From: Streptomyces violascens
GTDB lineage: Bacteria; Actinomycetota; Actinomycetes; Streptomycetales; Streptomycetaceae
Direction: 5' to 3'
NCBI RefSeq assembly: GCF_014649955.1
Contig: NZ_BMUA01000028.1
Coordinates: 1 to 64,000, forward strand
Length of the DNA: 64,000 bases
The notes under the pieces were generated by a model. The model saw only the letters and a list, made by a program, of their open reading frames with translations. It did no database searches and was not told the origin of the DNA. The translations under genes were made by a program, and so were the position numbers. Shown one piece after another: positions 23,301 through 31,255 of this stretch (positions are counted from its first letter, which is position 1; every line of letters starts with the position of its first letter).

Positions 23301-25004
23301 CCGTGACTCGTACACCATCTCCTCGTCGAGCTCGCCGACCCGGCCGCCGCCCTTCTTCGGGTCGGCCCCGGCCAGGAAGACGCCGAACAGGCCGCGGTCG
23401 GGGATGGTGCCGCCCGAGGTGACCGCGAGCCGCTGGGCGCCGGGGCGGCCGGTGACTGTGCCCGCCACCCGGTCCCACACCACGCGCGGCCGCAGCTCCG
23501 CGAAGGCGTCGGACGGATAGCGGCCCGCCAGCATGTCCAGGACCGCCGTGAACGCCGACTCGGGAAGCGCGGCAAACGGCGCGGCCCGGCGCACCAGCGC
23601 CATCAGGTCGTCCACCTGCCAGGTGTCGAGCGCGGTCATCGCGACCAACTGCTGGGCCAGCACATCCAGCGGATTGGACGGAATGCGCAGCGACTCGATC
23701 GCCCCGGTGCGCATCCGCTCGGTGACCACCGCCGACTGGACCAGGTCGCCGCGGTACTTGGGGAAGACCACCCCCGTGGAGACCGCGCCCACCTGGTGGC
23801 CCGCCCGGCCCACGCGCTGCAGCCCGGAGGCCACCGACGGCGGCGACTCGACCTGGACGACCAGATCCACCGCGCCCATGTCGATGCCCAGCTCAAGACT
23901 GGACGTGGCCACCACCGCCGGAAGGCGGCCCGCCTTCAGGTCCTCCTCCACGAGCGCCCGCTGCTCCTTGGAGACCGAACCGTGGTGCGCCTTGGCGAGC
24001 AGCGCGGGGGCGCCCGCGGCGGCGCCCGAACCGCCCATCAGATCCGCCGGGGAGTGCGCCTCGGGAAGCGGTGCGCCCATGGCGCGCTCGTACGCGATCT
24101 CGTTGAGCCGGTTGCACAACCGCTCCGCCAGGCGGCGGGAGTTGGCGAACACGATGGTCGAGCGGTGGGCCTGCACCAGGTCGACGATGCGCTCCTCGAC
24201 ATGGGGCCAGATCGACGGCTTCTCGGCCCCCTCCTGGGCATCGGCCGCCGGGGAGCCGGCCAGCTCGCCCAGGTCCTCCACCGGCACGACCACCGACAGG
24301 TCGAACTCCTTGGCGGAGGGCGGCTGGACGATCTCCACCTTGCGCTGCGGGGACAGATAGCGCGCCACCTCGTCCACCGGACGCACCGTCGCCGACAGAC
24401 CGATCCGGCGGGCCGGCTTCGGGAGCAGCTCGTCCAACCGCTCCAGGGACAGCGCCAGATGGGCACCCCGCTTGGTGCCCGCGACCGCGTGCACCTCGTC
24501 CAGGATCACCGTCTCGATGCTCGCGAGCGCCTCGCGCGCGGCGGACGTGAGCATCAGGAACAGCGACTCCGGCGTGGTGATCAGGATGTCCGGAGGACGA
24601 GTGGTGAGAGCCCGGCGTTCGGCGGGCGGGGTGTCCCCGGACCGGATGCCGACCCGCACCTCCGGCTCGGGCAGCCCGAGCCGCACCGACTCCTGGCGGA
24701 TGCCGGTCAGCGGCGAGCGCAGATTGCGCTCCACATCGACCGCGAGGGCCTTGAGGGGAGACACGTACAGCACCCGGCAGCGCTTCTTCGGCTCGGCGGG
24801 AGCGGGCGTGGCCGCCAGCCGGTCGAGGGCGGCGAGGAACGCGGCGAGGGTCTTGCCGGACCCGGTCGGGGCGACGACCAGGACGTCCGAACCCTCCGCG
24901 ATCGCCCGCCAGGCGCCCTCCTGCGCCGCGGTGGGCGCGGTGAAGGCCCCCGTGAACCAGCCGCGCGTCGCGGGGGAGAAGGAGTCCAGCGCTGTCCTTG
25001 CCAT
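20379..25004 (-). CDS. lhr: Large ATP-dependent helicase Lhr
   Basis: A 1541-residue superfamily 2 DNA helicase/translocase involved in repair. The N-terminal RecA-like core has VVAPTGSGKTLAAF (Walker A), VILDEVHAVAG (DEVH box), LSATVRP, then TSSLELGIDMG and QRVGRAGH. A winged helix, beta-barrel and a large C-terminal domain follow, matching long actinobacterial Lhr. I place the start at ATG 25004 because a RecA-NDp type promoter has its -10 at 25017-25012; the ATG at 25013 lies inside that box. The transcript would then be leaderless. nei2 follows, and an AraC gene diverges from it. Confidence 0.93.
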   Translation of the reverse strand: MARTALDSFSPATRGWFTGAFTAPTAAQEGAWRAIAEGSDVLVVAPTGSGKTLAAFLAALDRLAATPAPAEPKKRCRVLYVSPLKALAVDVERNLRSPLTGIRQESVRLGLPEPEVRVGIRSGDTPPAERRALTTRPPDILITTPESLFLMLTSAAREALASIETVILDEVHAVAGTKRGAHLALSLERLDELLPKPARRIGLSATVRPVDEVARYLSPQRKVEIVQPPSAKEFDLSVVVPVEDLGELAGSPAADAQEGAEKPSIWPHVEERIVDLVQAHRSTIVFANSRRLAERLCNRLNEIAYERAMGAPLPEAHSPADLMGGSGAAAGAPALLAKAHHGSVSKEQRALVEEDLKAGRLPAVVATSSLELGIDMGAVDLVVQVESPPSVASGLQRVGRAGHQVGAVSTGVVFPKYRGDLVQSAVVTERMRTGAIESLRIPSNPLDVLAQQLVAMTALDTWQVDDLMALVRRAAPFAALPESAFTAVLDMLAGRYPSDAFAELRPRVVWDRVAGTVTGRPGAQRLAVTSGGTIPDRGLFGVFLAGADPKKGGGRVGELDEEMVYESRVGDVFTLGTTSWRIEDITRDRVLVSPAPGVPGRLPFWKGDQLGRPLELGRALGAFLREVGSLTPDDARLRLLSAGLDAWAADNVIGYLDEQRRACGHIPDDRTILVERFRDELGDWRVVIHSPFGAQVHAPWALALGARLAERYGMDAQVMHADDGIVLRLPDADLMGLDLLDQDPAHLDSTYDSEQAPVGAADTVFDKGEIEQIVTDQVGSSALFASRFRECAARALLLPRRNPGKRTPLWQQRQRAAQLLQVASEFGSFPIVLEAVRECLQDVFDVPGLTELMGDLEARRVRLVEVTTPEPSPFARSLLFGYVAQFLYEGDSPLAERRAAALSLDSRLLAELLGQAELRELLDAEVLTELERELQWLTEDRRIKDAEGVADLLRVLGPLTDAELAARGAEPGWAPELGAARRAIRVRISGTDHWAAIEDAGRLRDALGTALPVGVPEAFTEPVKDPLGDLLSRYARTHGPFTSATAAARFGLGTAVTDGALQRLATSGRVVQGEFHPAGIGQEWCDATILRRLRRRSLAALRQELEPVPPAALATFLPQWQHLGSNGLRGIDGLARAVEQLQGAAVPASALEKLILPSRVADYSTGLLDELTTTGEVVWAGAGALPGKDGWISLYVADAAPLLLPPPHPLELTALHESVLTALAPGYGLFFRQLADQVRATTHPEATDPQLADAVWDLAWSGRLTNDTLAPLRSLLGSGRTAGSTAHRAKRPVPRGRYGTLTAAARPASRTGPPTVSGRWSLLPPREPDPTHRAHALARTLLDRHGVVTRGAVQAEGVEGGFSATYRILAAFEDSGQARRGYVVEGLGAAQFAMDGAVDRLRAAATARDRGADAHTAPQAVVLAAADPANAYGAALPWPEAPGGAGHKPGRKAGSMVVLVDGELVLYLERGGKSLLAWATEPDDPVLTAACGALAGAARAGRLGTITVERANGDAALTSPLARSLETAGFVPTPRGLRLRP

Positions 25005-25011
25005 GGTCCCC

Positions 25012-25034
25012 ATCGTGCACCCACCCACTGACAA
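25012..25034 (-). promoter_or_regulatory. RecA-NDp (PafBC-type) DNA damage promoter of lhr
   Basis: On the minus strand TTGTCAGTG (25034-25026), 8 nt, then CACGAT (25017-25012). This matches the actinobacterial consensus tTGTCRgtg-N8-TAnnnT except for C in the first -10 position. The predicted start is at or next to the lhr ATG. Confidence 0.72.
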
Positions 25035-25060
25035 CGGCCCGGACCTGCGAGAATGAACGT

Positions 25061-25888
25061 GTGGACGGGGTCGAGGAATGGGCGCGGCACTGGCAGTACT
25101 CCGAGCTGCCCGGCCTCGATCTGCTCCGGGCCCGCTATGTGAGCCACTCCTTCCCGCGCCACGCTCACGAGGGGTTCGTCTTCGGAGCGGTACGCAGCGG
25201 CATCGAGAACGTGATCATGCCCGGCGGGACGATCCCGGCCCGCCCCGGCACCGTCGTCATGATCAACCCCGAGGTCCCGCACGCCGCTCACGCCGGAGTC
25301 CCTGAAGGCTGGACGTACGCCACGCTCTACCCCTCGGCGCAGCTGGTCGCCGACATCGCCGCGGAAACCACCACCCTGCGCGGCACCGCCGGATTCGCCG
25401 AGACCATCGTCGAGGACCCGGACACCGCACTGCTCATCCAGGACGTGCACCGGGCGGCGGAGCAGGGCAACGCCCTCGCCGCCGACAGCGTGTTCCGCAT
25501 CGCCGTCGCCCGGCTGCTGCGCCGCCACGGCCACGCTCTGCCCGAGCGGACTGCCCGTTCGGCGGGAGCGCGCGCCGCGGCTGCGGCGCGATTCCTCCTG
25601 GTGGAGCGGCTCGCCGCCCCACCGTCCCTGGAACAGCTGGCCAAGGAGCTCGACACCAGCCCGTTCGCGCTGCTGCGCGCCTTCAAGGCGGAGTACGGCC
25701 TGCCGCCCCACGCCTGGCTGACGGGCGAGCGCGTACGCCGGGCCGCCCGCCTCCTGGACGGCGGAACTCCGCCCGCCGAGGCCGCCGTCGCCGTGGGCTT
25801 CACCGACCAGCCGCACCTCAACCGCCACTTCACCCGGATCGTCGGCGTCACGCCAGGCGCATATCGCCGCGAGCGCGCCAGGACGTAG
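25061..25888 (+). CDS. AraC family transcription regulator
   Basis: A 275-residue regulator with an N-terminal cupin sensor domain (RHAHEGFVFG, PGTVVMINPEVPHAAHAG) and a C-terminal double helix-turn-helix (LEQLAKELDTSPFALLRAFK; AAVAVGFTDQPHLNRHFTR). It precedes azlC-azlD on the same strand, and a seven-copy direct-repeat array lies between them, so it very likely controls the exporter. AzlCD-linked regulators usually answer to amino acids, but the ligand is not known. GTG 25061 follows GAGAAT (25049-25054) by 6 nt, consistent with a leaderless message divergent from lhr. Confidence 0.88.
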   Translation: MDGVEEWARHWQYSELPGLDLLRARYVSHSFPRHAHEGFVFGAVRSGIENVIMPGGTIPARPGTVVMINPEVPHAAHAGVPEGWTYATLYPSAQLVADIAAETTTLRGTAGFAETIVEDPDTALLIQDVHRAAEQGNALAADSVFRIAVARLLRRHGHALPERTARSAGARAAAAARFLLVERLAAPPSLEQLAKELDTSPFALLRAFKAEYGLPPHAWLTGERVRRAARLLDGGTPPAEAAVAVGFTDQPHLNRHFTRIVGVTPGAYRRERART

Positions 25889-25932
25889 GCGCGGGCGTGC
25901 GTCGGGGCAGGCGTGAGCATGCGCGAAGAGGC

Positions 25933-26035
25933 GTGCGAGACCGTCGACGTGCAGGAACACCGGGCGTGCGAGACCGTCGGTGTGCAAGAACGCCAGGCGT
26001 GCGAGAACGCCAGGCGTGCAAGAACGTACAAGAAC
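25933..26035 (+). repeat. Seven-copy direct-repeat array upstream of azlC
   Basis: Ten-base units matching GTRCRRGAMC start at 25933, 25949, 25966, 25982, 25999, 26016 and 26026, with spacings 16, 17, 16, 17, 17 and 10. Larger 33-nt copies are visible because alternate units are more alike. The last unit falls where the -35 box of the azlC promoter should be. This looks like an operator array for the adjacent AraC-type protein. Confidence 0.75.
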
Positions 26036-26053
26036 CGAAGCACCACTTTCTTC

Positions 26054-26066
26054 TAACGTCCACGGC
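26054..26066 (+). promoter_or_regulatory. -10 element for leaderless azlC
   Basis: TAACGT (26054-26059) ends 7 nt before the GTG of azlC. No Shine-Dalgarno sequence and no good -35 box are present. The seventh direct repeat covers the -35 position, as expected for an activator-dependent promoter. Confidence 0.5.
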
Positions 26067-26879
26067 GTGGCAGCAGAACAGACAGCATCCCCAGAGATAC
26101 GCCCCGAGGCCGGGGGCAAACCCGATGCGGCCGTCGTCCGCGACGCCCTGGGCGTCGGCGTCGCCGTCGGGCTCTCCGGCTTCGCCTTCGGAGTGACCTC
26201 GGCCGGATCGGGACTCGGCCTCCTGCAGACATGCGCGCTCAGCCTGCTCGTCTTCACCGGAGCCTCTCAGTTCGCGCTCGTCGGCGCGCTCGCGGCCGGC
26301 GGAAACCCGTTCACCGCGGCGGCCGGCGCCTTCTTCCTCGGCACCCGTAACGCCTTCTACGGCTTGCGCCTTTCCCAACTGCTCGCGCTGCCAAGGGCAT
26401 TGCGCCCTCTGGCCGCCCAGTGGGTGATCGACGAGACCACCGCGGTCACCCTCGCCCAGCCCACCCGGCGGGCCGCGCGGATCGGCTTCACCGTCACCGG
26501 CCTCACCCTCTACGTGCTGTGCAACCTGACCACGCTCGCCGGAGCGCTTGGCGCGCAGGCCCTGGGCGACACCGACGCCTGGGGGCTCGACGCCGCGAGC
26601 CCCGCCGTCTTCCTCGCGCTGCTCGCGCCGATGCTCAAGACCTCCACCGAGCGCATCACGGCCTCCCTCGCCGTCGTGCTCGTCCTGGCCATGCTGCCGG
26701 TGCTGCCCGCGGGCGCGCCCGTCCTGGTCGCAGCCCTCGCCGCGCCCGTCGTGCTCTTCCTGAAGGGGCGGAGCACGCCGGGGGAGACAGGGGCGGACGC
26801 GGGGGCTCGCACCCACGACGCCACCGCCCCGGGTCCGTCCGAAGGAATCGGGAACTCCCCGAAGGGACAAGCGCGTTGA
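26067..26879 (+). CDS. azlC: AzlC family branched-chain amino acid exporter, large subunit
   Basis: A 270-residue membrane protein of the AzlC family, which with AzlD exports branched-chain amino acids or analogues such as azaleucine. About seven to eight hydrophobic helices are visible, and the family signature GVAVGLSGFAFGV, TGASQFALVG and GTRNAFYGLRLSQ is present. The C-terminal 35 residues are polar. GTG 26067 is chosen over upstream in-frame starts at 25980 or so because those would translate through the repeat array. Its TGA overlaps the TTG start of azlD. Confidence 0.88.
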   Translation: MAAEQTASPEIRPEAGGKPDAAVVRDALGVGVAVGLSGFAFGVTSAGSGLGLLQTCALSLLVFTGASQFALVGALAAGGNPFTAAAGAFFLGTRNAFYGLRLSQLLALPRALRPLAAQWVIDETTAVTLAQPTRRAARIGFTVTGLTLYVLCNLTTLAGALGAQALGDTDAWGLDAASPAVFLALLAPMLKTSTERITASLAVVLVLAMLPVLPAGAPVLVAALAAPVVLFLKGRSTPGETGADAGARTHDATAPGPSEGIGNSPKGQAR

Positions 26880-27184
26880 ACGTCTGGATCGCCATCGCCG
26901 CCACCGCCGTCGGCTGCTACCTCGTCAAGCTCCTCGGGCTGCTGGTCCCGGCGGGCGCCCTGGAGCGGCCGCTGGTCAAGCGGCTTGCCGCGCTGCTGCC
27001 GGTGGCACTGCTGGCCGCGCTCACCGCCCAGCAGACCTTCAGCACCGGCCACCAGGTGCTGCTCGACGCCCGGGCGGCCGGGCTCGCGGCGGCGGCCGTC
27101 GCGCTGGTGCTGCGCGCCCCGTTCCTGGTGATCGTCGGCGCCGCCGTCCTCGTCACGGCGGGCGTACGGGCCCTGGGCGGCTGA
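26876..27184 (+). CDS. azlD: AzlD family branched-chain amino acid exporter, small subunit
   Basis: A 102-residue small membrane protein with about four hydrophobic helices (VWIAIAATAVGCYLVKLLGL near the start; LLPVALLAALTAQQTF). AzlD is the obligate partner of AzlC. The start is TTG at 26876, overlapping the azlC stop (TTGA), with GAAGGGA (26861-26867) as ribosome site. The tight overlap shows translational coupling. Confidence 0.85.
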   Translation: MNVWIAIAATAVGCYLVKLLGLLVPAGALERPLVKRLAALLPVALLAALTAQQTFSTGHQVLLDARAAGLAAAAVALVLRAPFLVIVGAAVLVTAGVRALGG

Positions 27185-27292
27185 GCAGCAGGCGCCGGGG
27201 CGGACCGTACGCCGCCGCGCCCCGGCGACCGGCCTCGTCCGTCAGGTCGTCCCGGAGCCCACCCGGTCCGTCCGGACAGGCAGCCGCCAGGG

Positions 27293-28225
27293 TCACCCGA
27301 TCGTGCGGCCGTGGGAGCGCAGTGTGCGCAGCGCCTCGATCGTCACCATGGGGCGGCACTCCAGGGCCGTGCCGGGCGCCCACGCACGCCAGTGGATCGG
27401 CCATCCGCCGTCCTCCTGCTGCTCCGCCTCCAGATGGTCGAGGGAGCGCTTCATCTCCTCGTCGGTGAACCACCGGCGGGCCAGCGATTCCGGCACGGCC
27501 GCGTAGTGGTGCGGGAAGTGCCGCTCGCCGGGGGCGTATCCCTCGGAGACCGGGTAGTCGGCGATCCGTGCCGGATCGAGCACCGCGAGGCCCTGCTCCC
27601 TGACGAGCCGGCCCAGCCGGTCCGCGGCCGCCTCGGCCCGGGAACGGTCGGGGGCGCCGTCCAGGAAGGCAACCGCCGCCTCGACCTCGTACGGATGCGA
27701 CGTCTCCAGCGAGTCGACCGTGGCCCAGCAGAAGTCGGTCGCCCGGAAGAGCCACGCGTGCCACACCTGGTTGCGGTGCAGAAGCCCGACCACGGGGCCG
27801 GTGGTCAACAGGGCGCTGGGCGGATCGTCGACGATCGGGACGAACGGCGCCGCCGGATAGCCGCGCTGCGAGGGGTGCAGCGCGGGCAGGGCGCCGTCCT
27901 TGGTGGAGACGTCCGTCAGATAGCGGCACATCCGCTCCACGCGCTGACCGCCGAGCCGACCGACCGAGTCCAGGACCCGCAGCGCGTGCGCGGTGTGCAG
28001 GGGCTGGCTGACGGGCCCGCGCAGATCGGGTTCGAGTGCGTGGCCGTAGCCGCCGTCGTCACCCTGATAGGCGGAGAGTGCCGCCTCGACGGCATCGGCG
28101 TCCTTGCCGAGGAAGTGGTAGGCGAACCGGCGCTGTTCGAGCACCCTGGCCGTCAGCCAGATGAAGTGCGCGGCGCGCGCCAGTGGTGAGTCGGGGGAGT
28201 GGGGGGATGCTCCGGAACCAGCCAT
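27293..28225 (-). CDS. Alpha-alpha toroid (prenyltransferase/cyclase-like) protein
   Basis: A 310-residue soluble protein resembling the (alpha/alpha) toroid fold of terpene cyclases and prenyltransferase beta subunits. QW-like repeats are visible: DDGGYGHALEPD, KDGALPALHPSQRGYP and EQQEDGGWPIHWRAWAPG. The DxDD motif of class II cyclases and the zinc ligands of protein prenyltransferases are not evident, so catalytic activity is uncertain. TACCGT (28238-28233) lies 7 nt before the ATG without a ribosome site, suggesting a leaderless transcript divergent from the DUF3046 gene. Confidence 0.75.
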   Translation of the reverse strand: MAGSGASPHSPDSPLARAAHFIWLTARVLEQRRFAYHFLGKDADAVEAALSAYQGDDGGYGHALEPDLRGPVSQPLHTAHALRVLDSVGRLGGQRVERMCRYLTDVSTKDGALPALHPSQRGYPAAPFVPIVDDPPSALLTTGPVVGLLHRNQVWHAWLFRATDFCWATVDSLETSHPYEVEAAVAFLDGAPDRSRAEAAADRLGRLVREQGLAVLDPARIADYPVSEGYAPGERHFPHHYAAVPESLARRWFTDEEMKRSLDHLEAEQQEDGGWPIHWRAWAPGTALECRPMVTIEALRTLRSHGRTIG

Positions 28226-28305
28226 GTTTCAGACGGTAGGGCCCACAGAGCCGCGGGCAGGCCCGACCGCCGGGGCTGCACTCTCAGGGGCGGGATACTT
28301 GAGTC

Positions 28306-28500
28306 ATGCGGTTGACGATTTTCTGGGAGCGGATGGCCGACCACTTCGGCGCCGGGTACGCGGACTCCTTCGCGCGTGACCATGTGATGACGGAACTGGG
28401 CGGGCGCACCGTGCACGAGGCCCTCGACGCGGGCTGGGAGGCGAAGGACGTCTGGCGGGCGGTCTGCGCCGCCATGGACGTGCCCGCGGACAGGCGGTGA
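28306..28500 (+). CDS. DUF3046 family protein
   Basis: A 64-residue small protein (starting MRLTIFWERMADHFG, then GRTVHEALDAGWEAKDVWRAVC) of the DUF3046 family, conserved upstream of recA in actinobacteria; its function is unknown. GATACT (28294-28299) ends 6 nt before the ATG and no ribosome site is seen, so leaderless translation is likely. Confidence 0.87.
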   Translation: MRLTIFWERMADHFGAGYADSFARDHVMTELGGRTVHEALDAGWEAKDVWRAVCAAMDVPADRR

Positions 28501-28634
28501 CGGCGGCCCCTTCGGGGGCGCACGGGTGGCCGCCTTCGGGTGAAGGGCGGGGTTCCGGGTGACGGGGCGGCCCGGCCAGGCAGCCGGAACAGATGTGGCG
28601 GCCCGCTGTCGGACACATGGGCGAGACTTGCTCC

Positions 28635-29885
28635 GTGGCACCGACTGATGAGATCAACACCGACGACAGCGCAGCCGACCGGGCGGGCGACCGCGAAGTC
28701 GGCCCCGCGGGCGCCCCGCGCGGCGAATCGCCCGCCTCCGGCGAAACCCCGGCGCGCCCCCTGGGGCTCGCCTCCGCCGCACGCATGCCCCGCTGGCTGC
28801 CGCGTGCCGTAGTGCTCGCGCTCGCCCTGTACGCCTGTTTCCAGCTGGGCAGCTGGGCCTTCCACCAGCTCATCGGTCTGCTGATCAACATCCTGATCGC
28901 GTTCTTCATCGCGCTCGCCATGGAGCCCGCCGTCGGCCGGATGGCGGCCCGCGGAATGCGCCGGGGCATGGCCACGTTCCTGGTGTTCCTCGCCCTGACG
29001 ATCGCGACGGTCGGCTTCGTCGTGCTCCTCGGCTCGATGCTGGCGGGACAGATCGTCGACATGGTCGAGCAGTTCCCCAAGTACCTCGACTCGGTGATCA
29101 ACTGGGTCAACCACACGTTCCACACGGAGCTCTCGCGGGTCGAGGTGCGCGACAGCCTGCTGCACTCCGACTGGCTGCAGAAGTACGTCCAGAACAGCGC
29201 GACCGGCGTGCTCGACGTCTCCGCGACCGTACTCGGCGGCCTCTTCCGGCTGCTGACGATCTTCCTGTTCTCGTTCTACTTCGCCGCCGACGGGCCCCGG
29301 CTGCGCCGGGCGATCTGCTCCGTGCTCCCGCCGGCCCGGCAGGCGGAGGTGCTGCGGGCCTGGGAGATCGCGGTCGACAAGACCGGCGGCTACCTCTACT
29401 CGCGCGGCCTCATGGCGCTCGTCTCCGGCATCGCGCACTACATCCTGCTCCAGATCCTCGGCGTTCCGTACGCCCCGGCGCTGGCGGTCTGGGTGGGCCT
29501 GGTCTCCCAGTTCATCCCCACCATCGGCACCTACCTGGCGGGCGCTCTCCCCATGCTGATCGCCTTCACCGTGGACCCCTGGTACGCGGTGTGGGTGCTC
29601 GGATTCGTCGTGATCTACCAGCAGTTCGAGAACTACATGCTGCAGCCCAAGCTCACCGCGAGGACCGTGGACATCCATCCCGCCGTCGCCTTCGGCTCGG
29701 TGATCGCCGGCACCGCCCTCATGGGCGCGGTCGGCGCACTCATCGCCATCCCGGCGGTCGCGACCCTGCAGGCGTTCCTCGGCGCCTACGTGAAGCGGTA
29801 CGACGTGACGGACGACCCGCGCGTGCTCGGCAGGCACCAGCCGCGCGGCCAGGGCTCGGCAGTGGCGCCAGAGGCGACGCCGTAG
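28635..29885 (+). CDS. AI-2E family transporter-like membrane protein
   Basis: A 416-residue polytopic membrane protein of the AI-2E/PerM family; members range from autoinducer-2 exporters to cation transporters, so the substrate is unknown. About eight hydrophobic helices are seen, including VVLALALYACFQLGSWAFHQ, LLTIFLFSFYFAADGPRLR and the conserved VYQQFENYMLQPKL-like segment late in the protein. The first about 55 residues are acidic and Pro/Ala-rich. Start choice is uncertain: GTG 28635 sits 6 nt after GAGACT and would be leaderless; ATG 28617 is an alternative. It is followed by the recA promoter region. Confidence 0.82.
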   Translation: MAPTDEINTDDSAADRAGDREVGPAGAPRGESPASGETPARPLGLASAARMPRWLPRAVVLALALYACFQLGSWAFHQLIGLLINILIAFFIALAMEPAVGRMAARGMRRGMATFLVFLALTIATVGFVVLLGSMLAGQIVDMVEQFPKYLDSVINWVNHTFHTELSRVEVRDSLLHSDWLQKYVQNSATGVLDVSATVLGGLFRLLTIFLFSFYFAADGPRLRRAICSVLPPARQAEVLRAWEIAVDKTGGYLYSRGLMALVSGIAHYILLQILGVPYAPALAVWVGLVSQFIPTIGTYLAGALPMLIAFTVDPWYAVWVLGFVVIYQQFENYMLQPKLTARTVDIHPAVAFGSVIAGTALMGAVGALIAIPAVATLQAFLGAYVKRYDVTDDPRVLGRHQPRGQGSAVAPEATP

Positions 29886-29954
29886 GCTGGAATTTCCTAT
29901 TTGTCGGGATTGGCGGGCGGGTGGGAACGAAGCGCTTCGCCGTGCGCGGTGCGC

Positions 29955-29984
29955 TTGACAGTAAAATCGAACATCCATTCTCAT
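29955..29984 (+). promoter_or_regulatory. recA promoter with LexA (SOS) box
   Basis: TTGACA (29955-29960) is a perfect -35 box. Within the spacer and -10 zone lies CGAAC-ATCC-ATTCT (29968-29981). It resembles the actinobacterial LexA box CGAAC-N4-GTTCG, with a diverged right half. A LexA-controlled promoter is inferred. Confidence 0.65.
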
Positions 29985-30065
29985 GGGAGTCCGGCCCTGT
30001 GTTTGCACGGGTTCCACCGCGTTTCCGGTGGAGTTATCCACAGGCTGGAAGGACGTCGGGGCCCA

Positions 30066-30088
30066 TTGTCAGTGGCAGGGGTTAGCGT
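30066..30088 (+). promoter_or_regulatory. RecA-NDp (PafBC-type) DNA damage promoter of recA
   Basis: TTGTCAGTG (30066-30074), 8 nt, TAGCGT (30083-30088): an exact fit to tTGTCRgtg-N8-TAnnnT, the LexA/RecA-independent DNA damage promoter of actinobacteria. It lies 43 nt before the recA ATG and downstream of the LexA-type promoter. Confidence 0.82.
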
Positions 30089-30131
30089 CTTTGACGTGAA
30101 GCGATCGACTCAAGCAAATCGGGTGGAACCC

Positions 30132-31253
30132 ATGGCAGGAACTGACCGCGAGAAGGCGCTCGACGCCGCACTCGCACAGATTGAACGGCAATTCGGCAAG
30201 GGCGCGGTGATGCGCCTGGGCGAGCGGCCGAATGAGCCCATCGAGGTCATCCCCACCGGGTCGACCGCGCTCGACGTGGCGCTCGGCGTCGGCGGCCTGC
30301 CGCGCGGCCGTGTGGTGGAGGTGTACGGCCCGGAGTCCTCCGGCAAGACGACCCTGACGCTGCACGCGGTGGCCAACGCCCAGAAGGCCGGCGGCGCGGT
30401 GGCCTTCGTGGACGCCGAGCACGCCCTGGACCCCGAGTACGCGAAGAAGCTCGGCGTCGACATCGACAACCTGATCCTGTCGCAGCCGGACAACGGCGAG
30501 CAGGCTCTGGAGATCGTCGACATGCTGGTCCGCTCCGGCGCGCTCGACCTCATCGTCATCGACTCCGTGGCGGCCCTGGTGCCGCGCGCGGAAATCGAGG
30601 GCGAGATGGGCGACTCGCACGTGGGCCTGCAGGCCCGTCTGATGAGCCAGGCGCTCCGGAAGATCACCAGCGCGCTCAACCAGTCGAAGACCACCGCGAT
30701 CTTCATCAACCAGCTCCGCGAGAAGATCGGCGTGATGTTCGGCTCGCCGGAGACCACGACCGGTGGCCGGGCGCTGAAGTTCTACGCCTCGGTACGTCTC
30801 GACATCCGCCGGATCGAGACGCTCAAGGACGGCACGGACGCGGTCGGCAACCGCACCCGCGTCAAGGTCGTCAAGAACAAGGTCGCGCCGCCCTTCAAGC
30901 AGGCCGAGTTCGACATCCTGTACGGCCAGGGCATCAGCCGCGAGGGCGGCCTGATCGACATGGGCGTCGAGCACGGCTTCGTCCGCAAGGCGGGCGCCTG
31001 GTACACGTACGAGGGCGACCAGCTCGGCCAGGGCAAGGAGAACGCCCGCAACTTCCTGAAGGACAACCCCGACCTCGCCAACGAGATCGAGAAGAAGATC
31101 AAGGAGAAGCTGGGCGTCGGTGTCCGTCCGGAGGAGCCGACGGCCGAGCCCGGCAAGGACGCCGCCGAGACCGCCCCGGCGGCTGACGCGGCCGCGGTTC
31201 CGGCCCCGGCCACCAAGGCCAAGACGGCCAAGGCCGCCGCTGCCAAGAGCTAG
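30132..31253 (+). CDS. recA: Recombinase RecA
   Basis: A 373-residue homologous recombination ATPase and LexA co-protease. Walker A GPESSGKTT is at residues 66-74; Walker B is in LIVIDSVAALVP, followed by loops GDSHVGLQARLMSQALRK and NQLREKIGVMFGSPETTTGG. The C-terminal 40 residues form an Ala/Lys/Pro-rich tail, longer than in E. coli. ATG 30132 has GGTGGAA about 5 nt upstream. Two promoters are predicted, one LexA-type and one RecA-independent. recX starts 3 nt after its stop. Confidence 0.97.
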   Translation: MAGTDREKALDAALAQIERQFGKGAVMRLGERPNEPIEVIPTGSTALDVALGVGGLPRGRVVEVYGPESSGKTTLTLHAVANAQKAGGAVAFVDAEHALDPEYAKKLGVDIDNLILSQPDNGEQALEIVDMLVRSGALDLIVIDSVAALVPRAEIEGEMGDSHVGLQARLMSQALRKITSALNQSKTTAIFINQLREKIGVMFGSPETTTGGRALKFYASVRLDIRRIETLKDGTDAVGNRTRVKVVKNKVAPPFKQAEFDILYGQGISREGGLIDMGVEHGFVRKAGAWYTYEGDQLGQGKENARNFLKDNPDLANEIEKKIKEKLGVGVRPEEPTAEPGKDAAETAPAADAAAVPAPATKAKTAKAAAAKS

Positions 31254-31255
31254 CG

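Noticed and set aside
25933..26035. Regular repeats as a small CRISPR array
   Set aside because: Units are 10 nt with 6-7 nt gaps and the gaps are themselves similar; no cas genes are present.
28501..28634. Possible further small gene between DUF3046 and the AI-2E family gene
   Set aside because: No frame with both a start signal and normal codon bias was found.
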